DNA from: Sheuella sp.
Lineage (GTDB): Bacteria > Pseudomonadota > Gammaproteobacteria > Burkholderiales > Burkholderiaceae_B
Assembly (NCBI GenBank): GCA_030650995.1
Contig: JAUSCY010000040.1
Span: 1 to 64,000 of the forward strand
DNA length: 64,000 nucleotides
Direction: 5' to 3'
Part shown: piece by piece, positions 1-10,876 of the stretch
Position numbering within the stretch: the first letter of the stretch is position 1
Layout: each line of letters opens with the position of its first letter
Notes under the pieces: generated by a model
What the model was told of the DNA's origin: nothing
What the model saw: the letters and a program-made list of their open reading frames with translations, nothing else
The model's database searches: none
Position numbers and translations under genes: made by a program

Positions 1-638
1 AGATTAAGCGTGATTTCTATGTAGGGCTTGGAAATCAGTTCGCCGATTACCGTAATCGTCAAAGAGCGTCCGCTCCTGGCCACTACGAGCGGTGCAGCCA
101 TCAGGACTGCAGTCAGAAACTGACTGGACACCGAGCCTTGCACACGCACACGGTCACTCAGCGCATGCGCAGGATGAATCTCAAGCGGCGGATAACCCGG
201 TGTACCAAGATAGCGCACCTGCGCCCCCATCTCTACCAATCCCTCAACCAGATCACCAATCGGACGTTCATGCATACGCGGCACACCAGACAGGGTGTAG
301 TGCCCGCCCATCATCGCCAGCGCGGCAGTCAAGGGACGAATTGCCGTACCCGCATTACCCATAAATAGCGCAGCTTCCTTGACAGGAAACTCGGCCAAAC
401 CATCTACCGTGACTGAGTCTGCGGACTCATGCGATGTGATGTTCACACCGAGTTGCTTCAGTGCAGCCAGCATCACCCGTGTGTCGTCTGACTGTAATAA
501 GCCGTCGATACGCGTACTTCCAACCGCGAGGGCTGAAAGCAGCAACACGCGATTGGATATACTTTTCGAGCCAGGCAGCTTTACCGTGCCTTTTGCGTAG
601 TGCGCAGCAGGCAGATCAAGAAAATCTGTATGAGTCAT
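1..638 (-). CDS. aroA: 3-phosphoshikimate 1-carboxyvinyltransferase (EPSP synthase), N-terminal part
   Basis: The gene runs off the left edge, so only about 212 N-terminal codons are present, roughly half of the usual length near 430-440. The product joins phosphoenolpyruvate to shikimate-3-phosphate in the chorismate pathway. The start reads [10 protein letters not shown] and is followed by the family motifs [29 protein letters not shown] (substrate-binding loop), [14 protein letters not shown] and SKPYIEITL. The ATG at 638 overlaps the tyrA stop by four bases (ATGA), which suggests translational coupling and places aroA last of the visible genes in the gyrA-serC-pheA-hisC-tyrA-aroA string. 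Identity is clear; the C-terminal domain cannot be judged. Confidence 0.96.
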   Translation of the reverse strand, partial: MTHTDFLDLPAAHYAKGTVKLPGSKSISNRVLLLSALAVGSTRIDGLLQSDDTRVMLAALKQLGVNITSHESADSVTVDGLAEFPVKEAALFMGNAGTAIRPLTAALAMMGGHYTLSGVPRMHERPIGDLVEGLVEMGAQVRYLGTPGYPPLEIHPAHALSDRVRVQGSVSSQFLTAVLMAAPLVVARSGRSLTITVIGELISKPYIEITLN

Positions 639-1543
639 TTCTGGTTTCCCGGCCATTCGGCACGCGACTTTGCTGCGGCCTCGAGCATTTCACGCAACCA
701 CGCTTGGTCAGCATGCTGCAATGCATCTTCGGCGCGGTCCATGACAGCGCGGAGATCTTTGAGCTCACGCAGCATCGCATCGCGATTAGCCATAAAAATA
801 TCAGACCACATTTCAGCGGAGCCTTGGGCTACACGCGTGAAATCCCTGAACCCTGTTCCCGCAGTCTGCAGTTTCAGTGCCGAATCCTGACTGGCAACAA
901 TATGCTGCATGAACAACGCAGCGATCCAGTGAGGCAGATGACTGACCGCAGCAACCATACCGTCATGCTGCGCAGGCGTAGTCGTGCTGACAATTGCGCC
1001 ACAGGCTTGCCAGACAGCCTGAATGCGCGCCACGTCATCCGCTTTATTTTCAGGCAGTGGCGTGAGAATCACTCGCTTACCCGCATAAAGCGTTGCATCA
1101 GCGGCCTGGGGGCCCTTCTCGTGCGAGCCAGCCATCGGATGCGCCGGCACGAACTGACCAATACGGCTCTTGAGGCCCGCGTGAGCGGCGGCAACGACAT
1201 TCTGTTTCGTGCTCCCACCATCCGTAATTAACGCATCAGGATTGAGCTTGCTGGCCAGCGCGGTAAAAATCGATTCAAACGCCCCGACGGGCGCTGCGAT
1301 AAAAATCAGATCTGCACGCACTGCGGCTTCTTCAAGCGTTGTTGCTTCATCAATCAATCCTAGCGCCTGGGCCTGCGCAAGCGTCTCGGGTCGACGCCCT
1401 GCACCAATCACATGAGAGACGATACCTGCCTTGCGGCAGGCAGCTGCGAACGAGCCACCGATCAGGCCCACACCAATCACTGCAAGCGTCTTGATTCTCA
1501 ATCCAGAGTGATTCGCGATTTCCTCAGTGGCCTGTGCACTCAT
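635..1543 (-). CDS. tyrA: Prephenate dehydrogenase
   Basis: This 302-residue cytosolic protein oxidatively decarboxylates prephenate to 4-hydroxyphenylpyruvate for tyrosine synthesis. A Rossmann nucleotide site [12 protein letters not shown] lies near residue 25, followed by [10 protein letters not shown] and [11 protein letters not shown], which are typical of TyrA. It has no fused chorismate mutase; that activity is supplied by the neighbouring pheA. The start overlaps the hisC stop by four bases (ATGA at 1540-1543), and its own stop overlaps aroA, so the three genes look translationally coupled. Whether it prefers prephenate or arogenate cannot be read from the sequence. Confidence 0.94.
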   Translation of the reverse strand: MSAQATEEIANHSGLRIKTLAVIGVGLIGGSFAAACRKAGIVSHVIGAGRRPETLAQAQALGLIDEATTLEEAAVRADLIFIAAPVGAFESIFTALASKLNPDALITDGGSTKQNVVAAAHAGLKSRIGQFVPAHPMAGSHEKGPQAADATLYAGKRVILTPLPENKADDVARIQAVWQACGAIVSTTTPAQHDGMVAAVSHLPHWIAALFMQHIVASQDSALKLQTAGTGFRDFTRVAQGSAEMWSDIFMANRDAMLRELKDLRAVMDRAEDALQHADQAWLREMLEAAAKSRAEWPGNQK

Positions 1544-2676
1544 GCGCGCATCGCAGCCAGGATATCTGTCAGCGCATCAATAAATTTCTGATTTTCCTCA
1601 CGCAGTCCGACCGAGACACGTAACCACTCCGGCAGACCATCACCGGCCACGGGGCGTACGATCACTCCGCGCTTGAGTAACTCAAGATTGATGCGTGCAG
1701 CATCACCCATGTGAACCAGAACAAAATTGGCGTAGCTCGGAACATATTTCAAACCAAGCTTTTCAAATGCCTGCTGCAACTGTGCCTTTCCGTCGCGGTT
1801 GACTGCAAAACTTTTTACCTGAAACTCTTTATCACTCAGGGCAGCAATCGCAGCGGCCTGTGCAAGCGAATTCACATTGAAAGGCTGTCGCACGCGATTG
1901 AGCAAATCAGTCAGTCCTGGCTGTGCGACCGCAAAGCCGACCCGCAAACCAGCCAGGCCATATGCCTTGGAAAAACTGCGTGACACAATTAGATTGGGGA
2001 ATTGCTTAACCAGTCCGACACTGTCGACACGAAGTTCTGGCTCAAGAAACTCGTTATAGGCCTCATCAAGCACAACTGTCACACGCGCACCGTGGCGAGC
2101 CTGGACATGCGCCAGAAAAGACTCAATCTCAGCGTTAGCCAGGTAAGTACCAGTAGGATTATTTGGATTAGCAATAAACACCAATCGCGTACTGTCATCA
2201 ATCGCCTCGAGCATAGCTGGCAAATCGTGACCAAAGTCGCGGGCAGGAACAACGATATGTCGGGCACCGCGCGCCTGCGTAGCCAGTTTGTAGACAACGA
2301 AAGCGTGCTGGGAATAAACAACCGAGTTTGAAGGCTCAAGCAAAGCCATCGCCACTAACTCTAGGATATCGTTCGAGCCATTGCCGAGCGTCAGCCAGTT
2401 TTGTGGCACGTCATAGCGTTTGGACAAAGCCTGTTTAAGATCAAAACCTGCGGGATCGGGATAGCGGCCCAGGCCGTCGATCGCATCGAGAATCGCTTGC
2501 CGCGCAGAGGCAGGCATGCCAAGTGGATTTTCATTTGAAGCAAGTTTAACGATAGATGCCGGATCCAGTCCGAACTCGCGTGCGAGTTCTTCAATCGGTT
2601 TACCTGCCTGATAAGGAGCAATCGCAGCGACATGCTTGGGGGGGGCGTGCACAGAATCTGTATGTTTTGATGTCAT
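1540..2676 (-). CDS. hisC: Histidinol-phosphate / aromatic aminotransferase
   Basis: A class I/II PLP aminotransferase of 378 residues from the chosen start MTSKHTDSVH. Visible motifs are KLASNENPLG near the N terminus, NPNNPTG, and the PLP-lysine segment SRSFSKAYGLAGLRVGF. Its place between pheA and tyrA suggests that it also transaminates phenylpyruvate and 4-hydroxyphenylpyruvate, as second hisC copies in Burkholderiales are thought to do; this is inference. The frame is open up to 2781, but that longer start would overlap the end of pheA by 43 bases and adds a non-conserved leader, so the ATG at 2676 is preferred. No strong Shine-Dalgarno precedes either start. Confidence 0.92.
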   Translation of the reverse strand: MTSKHTDSVHAPPKHVAAIAPYQAGKPIEELAREFGLDPASIVKLASNENPLGMPASARQAILDAIDGLGRYPDPAGFDLKQALSKRYDVPQNWLTLGNGSNDILELVAMALLEPSNSVVYSQHAFVVYKLATQARGARHIVVPARDFGHDLPAMLEAIDDSTRLVFIANPNNPTGTYLANAEIESFLAHVQARHGARVTVVLDEAYNEFLEPELRVDSVGLVKQFPNLIVSRSFSKAYGLAGLRVGFAVAQPGLTDLLNRVRQPFNVNSLAQAAAIAALSDKEFQVKSFAVNRDGKAQLQQAFEKLGLKYVPSYANFVLVHMGDAARINLELLKRGVIVRPVAGDGLPEWLRVSVGLREENQKFIDALTDILAAMRA

Positions 2677-2738
2677 GATCACAATACCGTCGATAGTTGA
2701 CTTGGGGATCCGCATTGAAGCGTTACTGCGCGCAGGCA

Positions 2739-3824
2739 TTACTGCGCGGGGTATGAGCCAAGCACTTTGAAAAATGCACACTGATTTTCAAGGGTGGCAA
2801 GAGCTTTTTTGACCGCAGCATCCTGACGATGGCCCTCGATATCCACATAAAAATAATATTCCCACTGCCCGGTTCGAGCGGGGCGTGATTCGAAACGCGT
2901 CATCGATACGCCATTTTCATTGAGCGGCGAGAGCATCTGATACATCGCACCGGCACGATTGGGAACAGCGAGAATCAGACTGGTTTTATCCCGTCCACTC
3001 GGTATGGTTTCAATTTGTCCGATTGCAAGAAAGCGCGTGCGATTTTGCGCATCATCCTGAATACCTTGCGCAATAACGTTCAATCCCCAGACGTGAGCAG
3101 CCGCATCACTGGCAATGGCCGCCACAGTCGGGTCAGTCGAGGCGATACGCGCCGCCTCGGAATTACTCGACACAGGTTCGCGAGGCAACCCAGGATAATG
3201 ATGATTGAGCCAGCTCTGACATTGAGCAAGCGCCTGTGGATGGGCCATGATCCGCGTCACACCAGCCAGATTTGCGTCTTTAGCCAGCAAACAATGTCTG
3301 ATCAGCAACGAACGTTCACCCAGGATACGTACTGGGGAACCCAGCAACAAATCCAGCGTACGATTTACCGCACCCTCGGTTGAGTTTTCAACTGGCACCA
3401 TCCCGACACTGGCCGCACCTGCCTCAACAGCACGGAAGACCTCGTCAAAAGAAGCACAGGGAACACCGGTAACCGAGTGACCGAAATGCTCAAACGCAGC
3501 CTGCTCAGAAAAGGATCCTGCAGGGCCCAGATAGGCAACAGCTAACGCCTGCTCAAGCCCCCTGCACGCGGACATAATTTCAGTCCAGACAAAAGCTATA
3601 GCGTCCGCAGGTAAAGGACCGCGGTTTTTACTTTGCAACTGACGAATAACCTGAGCCTCTCGTTCGGGACGCAGGACCGGACCTTGGGCATGATGGGCAT
3701 GCTTGATATCACCCACTTGCTGTGCGGTGCGCGCACGCTGATTGATCAGATCAAGAATCTCCGCATCGATCTGATCGATGCGTTCGCGCAATGGCAACAA
3801 CTGGGCTTGCAATGACTCATCCAT
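2739..3824 (-). CDS. pheA: Bifunctional chorismate mutase / prephenate dehydratase (P-protein)
   Basis: This 361-residue enzyme converts chorismate to prephenate and then to phenylpyruvate. An AroQ-type chorismate mutase domain fills about residues 1-90 ([20 protein letters not shown]). A prephenate dehydratase domain follows ([32 protein letters not shown]). A C-terminal ACT domain carries the ESRP motif linked to phenylalanine feedback inhibition. The start overlaps the serC stop by eight bases. This domain order is the usual one for proteobacterial P-proteins, and nothing is missing. Confidence 0.96.
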   Translation of the reverse strand: MDESLQAQLLPLRERIDQIDAEILDLINQRARTAQQVGDIKHAHHAQGPVLRPEREAQVIRQLQSKNRGPLPADAIAFVWTEIMSACRGLEQALAVAYLGPAGSFSEQAAFEHFGHSVTGVPCASFDEVFRAVEAGAASVGMVPVENSTEGAVNRTLDLLLGSPVRILGERSLLIRHCLLAKDANLAGVTRIMAHPQALAQCQSWLNHHYPGLPREPVSSNSEAARIASTDPTVAAIASDAAAHVWGLNVIAQGIQDDAQNRTRFLAIGQIETIPSGRDKTSLILAVPNRAGAMYQMLSPLNENGVSMTRFESRPARTGQWEYYFYVDIEGHRQDAAVKKALATLENQCAFFKVLGSYPAQ

Positions 3825-4950
3825 GAGAGCGTTCGAAATCCTTGAGAAAATCGATCAATGCCATCACACCTTCGATTGGCATTGCGTTGTAAATAGAAGC
3901 GCGCATGCCGCCCACGCTTTTGTGACCTTTAAGCTGCATTAATCCGTGCGCTGCCGCACCCTGCAAAAAAGCGGCATCCAGACTTGGGTCAGTCAAAAAG
4001 AAAGGTACGTTCATGCGCGAGCGTGCTGAACGCTCAACAGGCAACTTATAAAATGCACTCTGATCAAAAAAACCGTACAAAGCCTGCGCCTTAGCGATAT
4101 TAAGTTTTTCCATCGCAGCGAGTCCACCCTGCTGCCTGAGCCATTTGAATACGAGACCGGCGATGTAAATAGCATAGGTCGGTGGCGTATTGAACATGGA
4201 TTTCTCAGCAGCAACGTGTGCATAATCAAAAGCTGAGGGGCATATAGGCAAGGCATGGCCAATCAGATCACGCCGGACAATCACAATCGTGACGCCAGCA
4301 GGACCTGCATTTTTTTGTGCACCAGCAAAAATCATTCCCGTCTGATCGACAGGCATCGGACGCGAAAGGAAATGTGACGAGGCATCTACCACTAGCGGCA
4401 CACCAGGTGCCCCAAGGGTTGCCGTATCAGGCCAGTCCATTGTTTCCACACCACCAATCGTCTCATTGCTACACAGGTGCAAATAAGAAGCATCCTTGCG
4501 GACTTTCCAGGTGTGCGATGGAGGTACCCATGTATATGGCGCCTGGTACTGCCCATCAATAACGCTCGCCAGACCACTGCTGGCAGCGATATGCGAATCG
4601 CCGTAACGTTCGCATTCTTTTTGTGATTTGACCGACCAGATGCCTGTCAGGACAAAATCCGCTTTGTGACTGGGACTACGCCCCAGCAGGTTCAGCGGAA
4701 CAATTGCATTCTCTGCGCTTGCTCCACCCTGCATGAACATCACTGCATAGTCCTCAGACACGCCGAGCAATTCACGCAGGTCAGCTTCAGCTTCGCTGCA
4801 GATCTGCGTGAATTCGCGACCGCGATGACTCATTTCCATCACGGACATACCGCAACCATGCCAGTCCAGCATTTCTGCTGCAGCCTGTTGCAAGACCGAC
4901 TCGGGTATGGCCGATGGTCCAGGGGAAAAATTCCAGGGACGCACAGCCAT
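3817..4950 (-). CDS. serC: Phosphoserine aminotransferase
   Basis: A 377-residue PLP aminotransferase that makes 3-phosphoserine for serine synthesis and also acts in pyridoxal phosphate synthesis. It begins [20 protein letters not shown], the classical SerC N terminus, and carries [15 protein letters not shown] and the PLP-lysine segment [20 protein letters not shown]. The frame stays open to 5049, but that extension would overlap the acidic tail of gyrA, while the ATG at 4950 lies one base beyond the gyrA stop codon. It is the second gene of the gyrA-to-aroA string. Confidence 0.96.
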   Translation of the reverse strand: MAVRPWNFSPGPSAIPESVLQQAAAEMLDWHGCGMSVMEMSHRGREFTQICSEAEADLRELLGVSEDYAVMFMQGGASAENAIVPLNLLGRSPSHKADFVLTGIWSVKSQKECERYGDSHIAASSGLASVIDGQYQAPYTWVPPSHTWKVRKDASYLHLCSNETIGGVETMDWPDTATLGAPGVPLVVDASSHFLSRPMPVDQTGMIFAGAQKNAGPAGVTIVIVRRDLIGHALPICPSAFDYAHVAAEKSMFNTPPTYAIYIAGLVFKWLRQQGGLAAMEKLNIAKAQALYGFFDQSAFYKLPVERSARSRMNVPFFLTDPSLDAAFLQGAAAHGLMQLKGHKSVGGMRASIYNAMPIEGVMALIDFLKDFERSHG

Positions 4951-4951
4951 A

Positions 4952-7648
4952 TTAAGACTCCGAACCCGCCTCATCCGTTGAATCAGGGGCGGCATCTGGC
5001 GCAGAATCCGAGGAGGCGTCAGGTGCGGCATCTGATTTTGCAACAACATCTGTCACATCATCTGCAGCCTCATCGTCCACATCACTTTCTACAACGCGAC
5101 GCACGCCTGAAAGCATGCTGCCATCATCAACGTTAATCAGTGTGACGCCCTGTGTTGCACGACCCATCTCACGGATCTCTGACACACGTGTACGAACCAG
5201 CACGCCACCCGTTGTAATCAGCATGATTTCATCTGTCGCATTTGCCAGCACTGCGCCAACGACTTTGCCGTTACGCGCAGAAGTCTGGATCGCGATCATG
5301 CCTTTGGTTCCACGACCATGACGGGTGTATTCACCGATCGGGGTGCGCTTGCCAAAACCATTTTGTGTGGCAGTCAAGACGGTCTGTGTTTCATCACCAG
5401 ACACCAGCATGGCGATCACAGACTGCCCTTCCTCGAGCATCATGCCGCGCACGCCACGGGCATTCCTGCCCATCGGACGCACGTCATTTTCATCAAAGCG
5501 TACCGCTTTGCCTGAGTCGGAGAACAACATGACATCGTGCTTGCCATCGGTCAGTTCAGCACCAATCAGGAAGTCACCCTCGTCCAGATCAACAGCAATA
5601 ATGCCGGCTTTGCGTGGATTGGAAAAATCAGACAACAGTGTCTTTTTGACCGTACCGCGCGAGGTTGCCATGAATACAGTCTGTGAATCACTGAATTCTT
5701 TAATAGGCAATACGACCGTAATTTTTTCGCCATCAATCAGCGGGAACATATTGACGATAGGTTTACCGCGCGAAGTACGCGTTCCTTGTGGAACTTCCCA
5801 TACTTTGAGCCAATACACGCGACCACGGTCAGAGAAACACAACAGATAGTTGTGCGTATTGGCGGTGAACAACTGATCAATCCAGTCATCTTCCTTGGTT
5901 GCTGCAGCCTGCTTGCCACGACCGCCACGACGCTGCGCACGGTACTCAGACAAGGGCTGGCTCTTGATATAGCCGCCAGCTGACAATGTCACAACCATAT
6001 CAGCCGGTGTGATCAAGTCTTCTGTGTCAAGTTCGGTAGCGTTGAGTTCAATATCCGAACGACGGAAATCTTTTGCGTTGGTACCAAACTCTGTCTTGAT
6101 CGCTTGCAACTCATCGCTGATGATGACGGTGATACGTTCAGGACGCGCAAGGATATCAAGCAGGTCCGAAATGGTATCCATCACGGATTTGTATTCACTA
6201 ACAATCTTGTCTTGCTCAAGACCAGTCAGGCGTTGCAGACGCATGTTCAGAATTTCTTGCGCCTGTGTTTCGCTCAGACGATATAAACCATCGTCTTGCA
6301 AACCATAGCTGTCTGGCAGATTGTCAGGACGATAGGCTGCACGACCACCTACTGCCTCAGTATCTGCCCGCGAGAGCATCTCACGCACCAGGGATGAATC
6401 CCAGGTTTTATCCATCAAATCCTGACGTGCCACAGGAGGTGTGGGCGCGGCTTTGATGATACGGATGAACTCATCAATATTCGCTAACGCAACAGCGAGG
6501 CCTTCGAGCACATGGCCACGCTCACGCGCTTTGCGCAGCTGGAATACAGTACGGCGCGTCACAACTTCGCGACGATGCGACAGGAAATACTCAACCATCT
6601 GCTTGAGGTTGAGCAGGCGTGGCTGACCATCGACCAGCGCCACCAGGTTCATCCCGAAGGTGTCCTGCAACTGCGTGTACTTATAGAGATTGTTCAACAC
6701 AACCTCAGGCACTTCTCCGCGTTTGAGCTCGATCACCAGACGCATACCGTCCTTGTCCGACTCATCGCGAATATCAGAAATGCCTTCGACTTTCTTTTCG
6801 TTTACAAGCTCTGCGATACGCTCTTGCAAGGTCTTTTTATTGACCTGATAAGGCAATGCATCGACCACAATCGCCTGGCGATTGGCGCTTCCCTTGATGT
6901 CTTCGAAATGCGTCTTGGCGCGCATGATCACGCGACCGCGACCTGTGCGATAGCCCTCGCGCACTCCAACGATGCCGTAAATAATGCCGCCTGTCGGAAA
7001 ATCGGGCGCAGGAATGATTTCAATCAGATCATCAATCGTGCATTCCGGATTACGCAGACAATACAGACAACCATCCACTACCTCTGACAGGTTATGCGGA
7101 GGAATGTTGGTGGCCATACCCACAGCAATACCCGAGCTGCCGTTCACCAGCAAGTTGGGCAAGCGCGCAGGCAACAGTAACGGTTCGTTTTCGCTGCCGT
7201 CATAGTTAGGGCCAAAATCGACCGTTTCCTGATCAATATCAGCAAGCAACTCATGCGCAATTTTAGACAAGCGAATTTCGGTGTATCGCATTGCTGCAGC
7301 ACTATCGCCGTCGATGGAGCCAAAGTTACCCTGCCCATCAACCAACATATAGCGCAGCGAGAAATCCTGCGCCATACGCACAATCGTGTCGTAAACAGCC
7401 TGGTCGCCGTGTGGGTGATATTTACCAATCACGTCACCGACAATACGCGCTGACTTCTTATAAGCACGGTTCCAGTCATTATTGAGCTCGTGCATCGCAA
7501 ACAACACGCGACGGTGCACAGGCTTGAGACCATCCCGGACATCCGGGAGGGCGCGCCCGACGATTACGCTCATTGCGTAATCGAGATAACTACGGCGCAT
7601 TTCTTCTTCCAGCGAGATTGGAAGCGTTTCCTTGGCGAAGGAATCCAT
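4952..7648 (-). CDS. gyrA: DNA gyrase subunit A
   Basis: The 898-residue A subunit of type II topoisomerase gyrase, which introduces negative supercoils with GyrB. The N-terminal breakage-reunion domain contains the active-site Tyr122 ([10 protein letters not shown]) and the quinolone region [16 protein letters not shown], with Gln83 and Asp87 in E. coli numbering. Six C-terminal beta-pinwheel blades follow, including the GyrA box QRRGGRGKQ. The protein ends in a long acidic, Ala/Asp/Ser-rich tail (about residues 850-898) of simple repeats. Gln at 83 instead of Ser or Thr is, as far as I recall, normal in Achromobacter and relatives, so it is a lineage mark rather than acquired resistance. 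Confidence 0.98.
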   Translation of the reverse strand: MDSFAKETLPISLEEEMRRSYLDYAMSVIVGRALPDVRDGLKPVHRRVLFAMHELNNDWNRAYKKSARIVGDVIGKYHPHGDQAVYDTIVRMAQDFSLRYMLVDGQGNFGSIDGDSAAAMRYTEIRLSKIAHELLADIDQETVDFGPNYDGSENEPLLLPARLPNLLVNGSSGIAVGMATNIPPHNLSEVVDGCLYCLRNPECTIDDLIEIIPAPDFPTGGIIYGIVGVREGYRTGRGRVIMRAKTHFEDIKGSANRQAIVVDALPYQVNKKTLQERIAELVNEKKVEGISDIRDESDKDGMRLVIELKRGEVPEVVLNNLYKYTQLQDTFGMNLVALVDGQPRLLNLKQMVEYFLSHRREVVTRRTVFQLRKARERGHVLEGLAVALANIDEFIRIIKAAPTPPVARQDLMDKTWDSSLVREMLSRADTEAVGGRAAYRPDNLPDSYGLQDDGLYRLSETQAQEILNMRLQRLTGLEQDKIVSEYKSVMDTISDLLDILARPERITVIISDELQAIKTEFGTNAKDFRRSDIELNATELDTEDLITPADMVVTLSAGGYIKSQPLSEYRAQRRGGRGKQAAATKEDDWIDQLFTANTHNYLLCFSDRGRVYWLKVWEVPQGTRTSRGKPIVNMFPLIDGEKITVVLPIKEFSDSQTVFMATSRGTVKKTLLSDFSNPRKAGIIAVDLDEGDFLIGAELTDGKHDVMLFSDSGKAVRFDENDVRPMGRNARGVRGMMLEEGQSVIAMLVSGDETQTVLTATQNGFGKRTPIGEYTRHGRGTKGMIAIQTSARNGKVVGAVLANATDEIMLITTGGVLVRTRVSEIREMGRATQGVTLINVDDGSMLSGVRRVVESDVDDEAADDVTDVVAKSDAAPDASSDSAPDAAPDSTDEAGSES

Positions 7649-7711
7649 ATTTTCTAGACTAATGACAGCGGTTGAAAGCCCAAGATTGGGGCATAAAGAT
7701 TAACCTTGGAT

Positions 7712-7740
7712 TCTACACCGCCACCACCCCAACATTTCAA
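7712..7740 (-). promoter_or_regulatory. Candidate sigma-70 promoter of gyrA
   Basis: On the minus strand TTGAAA (7735-7740) is followed after 17 bases by TGTAGA (7712-7717), about 64 bases before the gyrA ATG. The -10 is imperfect, so this is the best candidate rather than a sure call. Confidence 0.4.
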
Positions 7741-8088
7741 CCCTTCCCTGCCCCCATATATAGACACCAATATAAAAACGATCTCGGGTCATTGCTGGCA
7801 GCTCTTAAAAGCACTGAAACGGTGAACTATTTTGTTTTTCAGCACAGCAATCAATTGTTTTTATAGAAATTCGGAGGGTATTTTTAAAATTCGAGCTCGG
7901 AAGGTGCGACATAAAAACGACACTCTTCTCCTTAAACCGGCTTCTTTGTTGCCAAAAACCAACAACAAATGGCTTCTAAACGTAGAAATGCGGGTATCAA
8001 AGCCCTCGTACTCACAGAACAGTCAACAAAGCTCATCAAATGCCTTAAGATTCGAATCAGCACGCAGGAAACCCAGTGTGTAATTTCT

Positions 8089-8116
8089 TTGAAACTGCTC
8101 TTAGCGTTGCTATACT
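8089..8116 (+). promoter_or_regulatory. Sigma-70 promoter of ompA
   Basis: TTGAAA (8089-8094), a 16-base spacer and TATACT (8111-8116) form a good housekeeping promoter. The start would lie near 8123, giving a leader of about 75 bases ahead of the ATG at 8200, as is common for abundant outer-membrane protein mRNAs. Confidence 0.65.
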
Positions 8117-8199
8117 GGCCCCGTTTCCTGATTTATTTATTTGCGGCGGGGGTTCGCTGCGAGTCACTTATCCAGCTTCAAGCTCAAACGAGGAGAAAC

Positions 8200-8775
8200 A
8201 TGAACAAACCCTCCAAATTCGCTCTGGCACTCGCCTTTGCTGCATTCACAGCAACTGGCGTCGCTTCCGCGCAAACGGTAGACAATTGGAAGAACGGCTC
8301 AAATGAGCTTGTTTGGAAGAACGGCACCAACGAATTATGCTGGCGCGACAACTTCTGGACACCTGCAACCGGCGTAGTCGGTTGTGATGGCGTTGCTAAA
8401 CCAGCTTCTGCTAACCCTATGGCAGACAAGATTTCGATTAAAGCCGAAGCCTTGTTTGACTTTGACAAAGCAATCGTTAAGCCCGAAGGCAAAAAGCTGC
8501 TTGACCAGGTTGTGACCCAGTCACAAGCTATCAAGCTCGAGACCATCATTGCTGTCGGTTATACCGACGCAATCGGTACTGTTGATTACAACATCAAGCT
8601 TTCACAGCGTCGTGCTGCTGCCGTTAAGGCATACTTGGTTTCGAAAGGCATGGATCCTAACCGTATCACTACGGAAGGTAAAGGCAAATCGAACCCAGTT
8701 GCTGACAACAAAACAGCTGCTGGTCGCGCCAAGAACCGTCGCGTAGAAGTCGAAATCATCGGTAGCAAGAAGTAA
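8200..8775 (+). CDS. ompA: OmpA-family outer-membrane, peptidoglycan-binding protein
   Basis: A 191-residue protein with a Sec signal peptide (MNKPSKFALALAFAAFTATG, cleavage after VASA-QT). A short Trp-rich spacer with the twice-repeated WKNGSNEL / WKNGTNEL follows, then a C-terminal OmpA peptidoglycan-binding domain (SIKAEALFDFDKAIVKPEGK, GYTDAIGT, LSQRRAAAVKAYL, GRAKNRRVEVEI). It lacks the eight-stranded barrel of enterobacterial OmpA, as do the short OmpA proteins of Bordetella-type bacteria. The start is fixed by AGGAG at 8191-8195, five bases before the ATG; a longer frame to 7969 is rejected. It likely tethers the outer membrane to the cell wall. Confidence 0.93.
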   Translation: MNKPSKFALALAFAAFTATGVASAQTVDNWKNGSNELVWKNGTNELCWRDNFWTPATGVVGCDGVAKPASANPMADKISIKAEALFDFDKAIVKPEGKKLLDQVVTQSQAIKLETIIAVGYTDAIGTVDYNIKLSQRRAAAVKAYLVSKGMDPNRITTEGKGKSNPVADNKTAAGRAKNRRVEVEIIGSKK

Positions 8776-8792
8776 TTCTTCGCTTATCGACT

Positions 8793-8855
8793 GTGAGAAC
8801 CGCTTCGGCGGTTTTCACTTCGACTAAAAAGGCCTCGCTTGCGGGGCCTTTTTTT
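8793..8855 (+). terminator. Tandem terminator after ompA
   Basis: Two hairpins in series. The first (8793-8818) has arms GTGAGAACCGC / GCGGTTTTCAC around a stable TTCG loop. The second (8826-8855) pairs AAAAGGCC with GGGCCTTTT and is followed by a run of T. The second is a standard intrinsic terminator; the first probably protects the ompA mRNA 3' end. Confidence 0.85.
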
Positions 8856-8888
8856 ATACTCTGAACTTTTGATTCGAGGTCTCATATC

Positions 8889-9611
8889 ATGACGATAAAC
8901 GCCAAGCCTCCTCTTTCAGGCAATGTCGATCAGGCTGAGCTTGATAAATTCAGTGCGCTCGCCGCGCGCTGGTGGGATCCGAAAAGTGAATTCAAACCCC
9001 TGCACGCGATCAACCCTTTGAGACTGACCTGGATCAAAGACATGATTGGCGGGCTTGAGGGTAAAACGATTATTGATGTCGGCTGCGGTGGTGGCATTCT
9101 GGCCGAGGCCATGGCTGCGGGCGGTGCGACCGTCACAGGTATTGATCTGGCAGAGAAGTCATTGAAAGTTGCCAAACTTCACGGTCTTGAGTCAGGTGTA
9201 CCTGTTACTTATCGCAATATCTGTGCTGAAGACATGGCACTTGAGCAACCAGGTCAGTTTGATGTGGTCACCTGCATGGAAATGCTAGAACATGTACCTG
9301 ACCCGGGCTCTATCATTCAAGCCTGCGCCACCATGGTCAAACCGGGTGGCTGGGTATTTTTCTCAACACTGAATCGCAATCCAAAATCTTTCCTGTTCGC
9401 GATTGTCGGTGCGGAATATATTTTGCGGCTACTGCCACGCGGCACACACAGCTGGAAAAGCTTTATTCGACCCAGCGAGCTCGCAACCTCTGCGCGTGCA
9501 GCAGGTCTTGAACCAAACCAGATGCTTGGCATGAGCTACAACCCTTTGACAGAACACTACTCGCTGGGACAAGACACGAGTGTGAATTATCTGATGGCGA
9601 CACGTAAATGA
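8889..9611 (+). CDS. ubiG: Ubiquinone biosynthesis O-methyltransferase
   Basis: A 240-residue SAM-dependent methyltransferase that performs both O-methylations in ubiquinone synthesis. It shows the UbiG hallmarks [27 protein letters not shown], the SAM-binding motif [16 protein letters not shown], and the substrate-region segment [23 protein letters not shown] at 8876-8880 is a suitable ribosome site. The stop overlaps the gph start by four bases (ATGA), so the two genes form one unit behind the ompA terminator. Confidence 0.95.
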   Translation: MTINAKPPLSGNVDQAELDKFSALAARWWDPKSEFKPLHAINPLRLTWIKDMIGGLEGKTIIDVGCGGGILAEAMAAGGATVTGIDLAEKSLKVAKLHGLESGVPVTYRNICAEDMALEQPGQFDVVTCMEMLEHVPDPGSIIQACATMVKPGGWVFFSTLNRNPKSFLFAIVGAEYILRLLPRGTHSWKSFIRPSELATSARAAGLEPNQMLGMSYNPLTEHYSLGQDTSVNYLMATRK

Positions 9612-10270
9612 CCGCACTTATTTTGTTTGATTTCGATGGCACACTGGCCGATACGGCAACAGATCTGGCTGCAGCAGCCAACAGACAACGTACGCGACGC
9701 GGTTTAGATCCAATGCCAATTGAAATACTGAGACCATTTTCTTCAGCCGGTGCGCGAGGTTTATTGCGCTGCGCACTGGATATGGGTACGGATCATCCAG
9801 ATTACGAAGAAAGTCGTCTTCAGTTTTTAAAAGATTACGAAGCCGCGATGATCGTCGACACCCGGCTATTTGACGGTGTGCCTGAACTGCTTACGCAGAT
9901 CAAAGACGCAGGTATGAAGTGGGGTATTGTGACCAATAAGGCCACCTATCTTGCGACGCCAATTGTTGAGGCGCTGGGATTAGCCGATGACTGCGCAGCA
10001 CTCGTCTGCGGTGACACGACTGAACATGCGAAACCCCATCCCCTGCCCTTGCTGCATGCTGCGCAAGTCGCTGGTTTTGGGGTAGATCGCTGCTTGTATG
10101 TTGGCGATGATATTCGCGATATACAAGCAGCGCGCGCAGCAGGTATGCCATCGATCGCTGCGGCCTATGGTTATTGTGGTCCAGATCATCCTGTTGAAAC
10201 CTGGCAGGCTGATCGTTGTGCCTATTCAGCTCAGGAAATTTGGCCTGCTATCGAACAATTAACACGCTGA
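9608..10270 (+). CDS. gph: HAD-family phosphoglycolate phosphatase
   Basis: A 220-residue haloacid dehalogenase phosphatase with the nucleophile motif [13 protein letters not shown], motif II VTNKA, and motif [18 protein letters not shown]. Proteins of this type hydrolyse 2-phosphoglycolate, formed during DNA repair, and the ubiG-gph pairing is common in beta- and gammaproteobacteria. It is translationally coupled to ubiG. The exact substrate is inferred from context; HAD enzymes of this size can differ (for example MupP). Confidence 0.88.
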   Translation: MTALILFDFDGTLADTATDLAAAANRQRTRRGLDPMPIEILRPFSSAGARGLLRCALDMGTDHPDYEESRLQFLKDYEAAMIVDTRLFDGVPELLTQIKDAGMKWGIVTNKATYLATPIVEALGLADDCAALVCGDTTEHAKPHPLPLLHAAQVAGFGVDRCLYVGDDIRDIQAARAAGMPSIAAAYGYCGPDHPVETWQADRCAYSAQEIWPAIEQLTR

Positions 10271-10304
10271 AATACTTTATTGAACTTATTTACATCATTA
10301 TGGT

Positions 10305-10332
10305 CTGACTAAACAGATTGTTCGTCTACAAT
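10305..10332 (+). promoter_or_regulatory. Promoter of the tmRNA gene
   Basis: CTGACT (10305-10310), 16 bases, then TACAAT (10327-10332), with nine bases to the first base of the tmRNA. The -10 and its distance are good; the -35 matches four of six. Confidence 0.6.
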
Positions 10333-10341
10333 CTAACAACT

Positions 10342-10704
10342 GGGGCCGATCCGGATTCGACGGGGGTCGCGAAACAGTGCAGGGCATGTCGAGCACCAGT
10401 TCGCTCGTAAATCCACTGGAAACACTATAAACGCCAACGACGAGCGTTTCGCTCTGGCCGCTTAAGCGGTGAGCCGCTGCACTGATTTGTCTTTGGGTCA
10501 GGTGGAGAAATCCACAGCAGCGTCATTTACAAAGAATCGGCGTTTGCTGGGTCACACAGTAAATTCTTAAAACTACGTGAATCGCTAAGGTCCGGCCTGT
10601 CGGTTGGCTAAGTCCGAGGTTAAACAAAAAATAAATCGACTACACATGTAGAACTGCCTGCAGAGGGCTCGCGGACGGGGGTTCAATTCCCCCCGGCTCC
10701 ACCA
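10342..10704 (+). ncRNA. ssrA: Transfer-messenger RNA (tmRNA)
   Basis: A complete one-piece tmRNA of 363 bases that rescues stalled ribosomes. The 5' end GGGGCCGAUCCGGAUUCGAC and the 3' end GGUUCAAUUCCCCCCGGCUCCACCA form the alanine tRNA-like domain with an encoded CCA. The tag frame at 10433-10465 reads ANDERFALAA then TAA, the tag found in Bordetella-like betaproteobacteria. The 3' end is a classic site for integrases, and an integrase remnant lies 170 bases downstream. Confidence 0.98.
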
Positions 10705-10740
10705 TATTTAGGTTCAATATGTTCCGTGATAGTACTCAAG

Positions 10741-10772
10741 ACCCGCTAATCCACTAGGTTAGCGGGTTTTTT
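10741..10772 (+). terminator. Terminator of the tmRNA gene
   Basis: Arms ACCCGCTAA (10741-10749) and TTAGCGGGT (10759-10767) flank a nine-base loop, followed by a run of T. A strong intrinsic terminator. Confidence 0.9.
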
Positions 10773-10876
10773 CTTGCCAAAGCAGACCATTCAGGCACAT
10801 TAAAAAACAGTAGATTATTGAGTAACTTCTGGGGTAACTTGATTCAAGCCTTCAAAATATTTTAAAAAGTTACCCC

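Larger units (their letters stand above)
7649..8199. other. Intergenic region between divergent gyrA and ompA
   Basis: A stretch of 551 bases with no convincing gene. It holds the gyrA promoter on the minus strand near 7712-7740 and the ompA promoter on the plus strand at 8089-8116. The open frame running into ompA from 7969 lacks the features of a coding start and is not believed. I see no repeat or strong hairpin here. Confidence 0.6.

Noticed and set aside
461-1231. 256-codon plus-strand frame
   Set aside because: It lies antisense across aroA and tyrA, has no recognisable protein features and no ribosome site.
2677-2781. Extended N terminus of hisC
   Set aside because: Would overlap pheA by 43 bases and lacks the conserved HisC start.
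6512-7087. 191-codon plus-strand frame inside gyrA
   Set aside because: Antisense shadow of a strongly conserved gene; composition does not resemble a protein family.
7969-8199. Extended N terminus of ompA
   Set aside because: The signal peptide begins at 8200 with AGGAG in front, and the promoter lies inside the extension.
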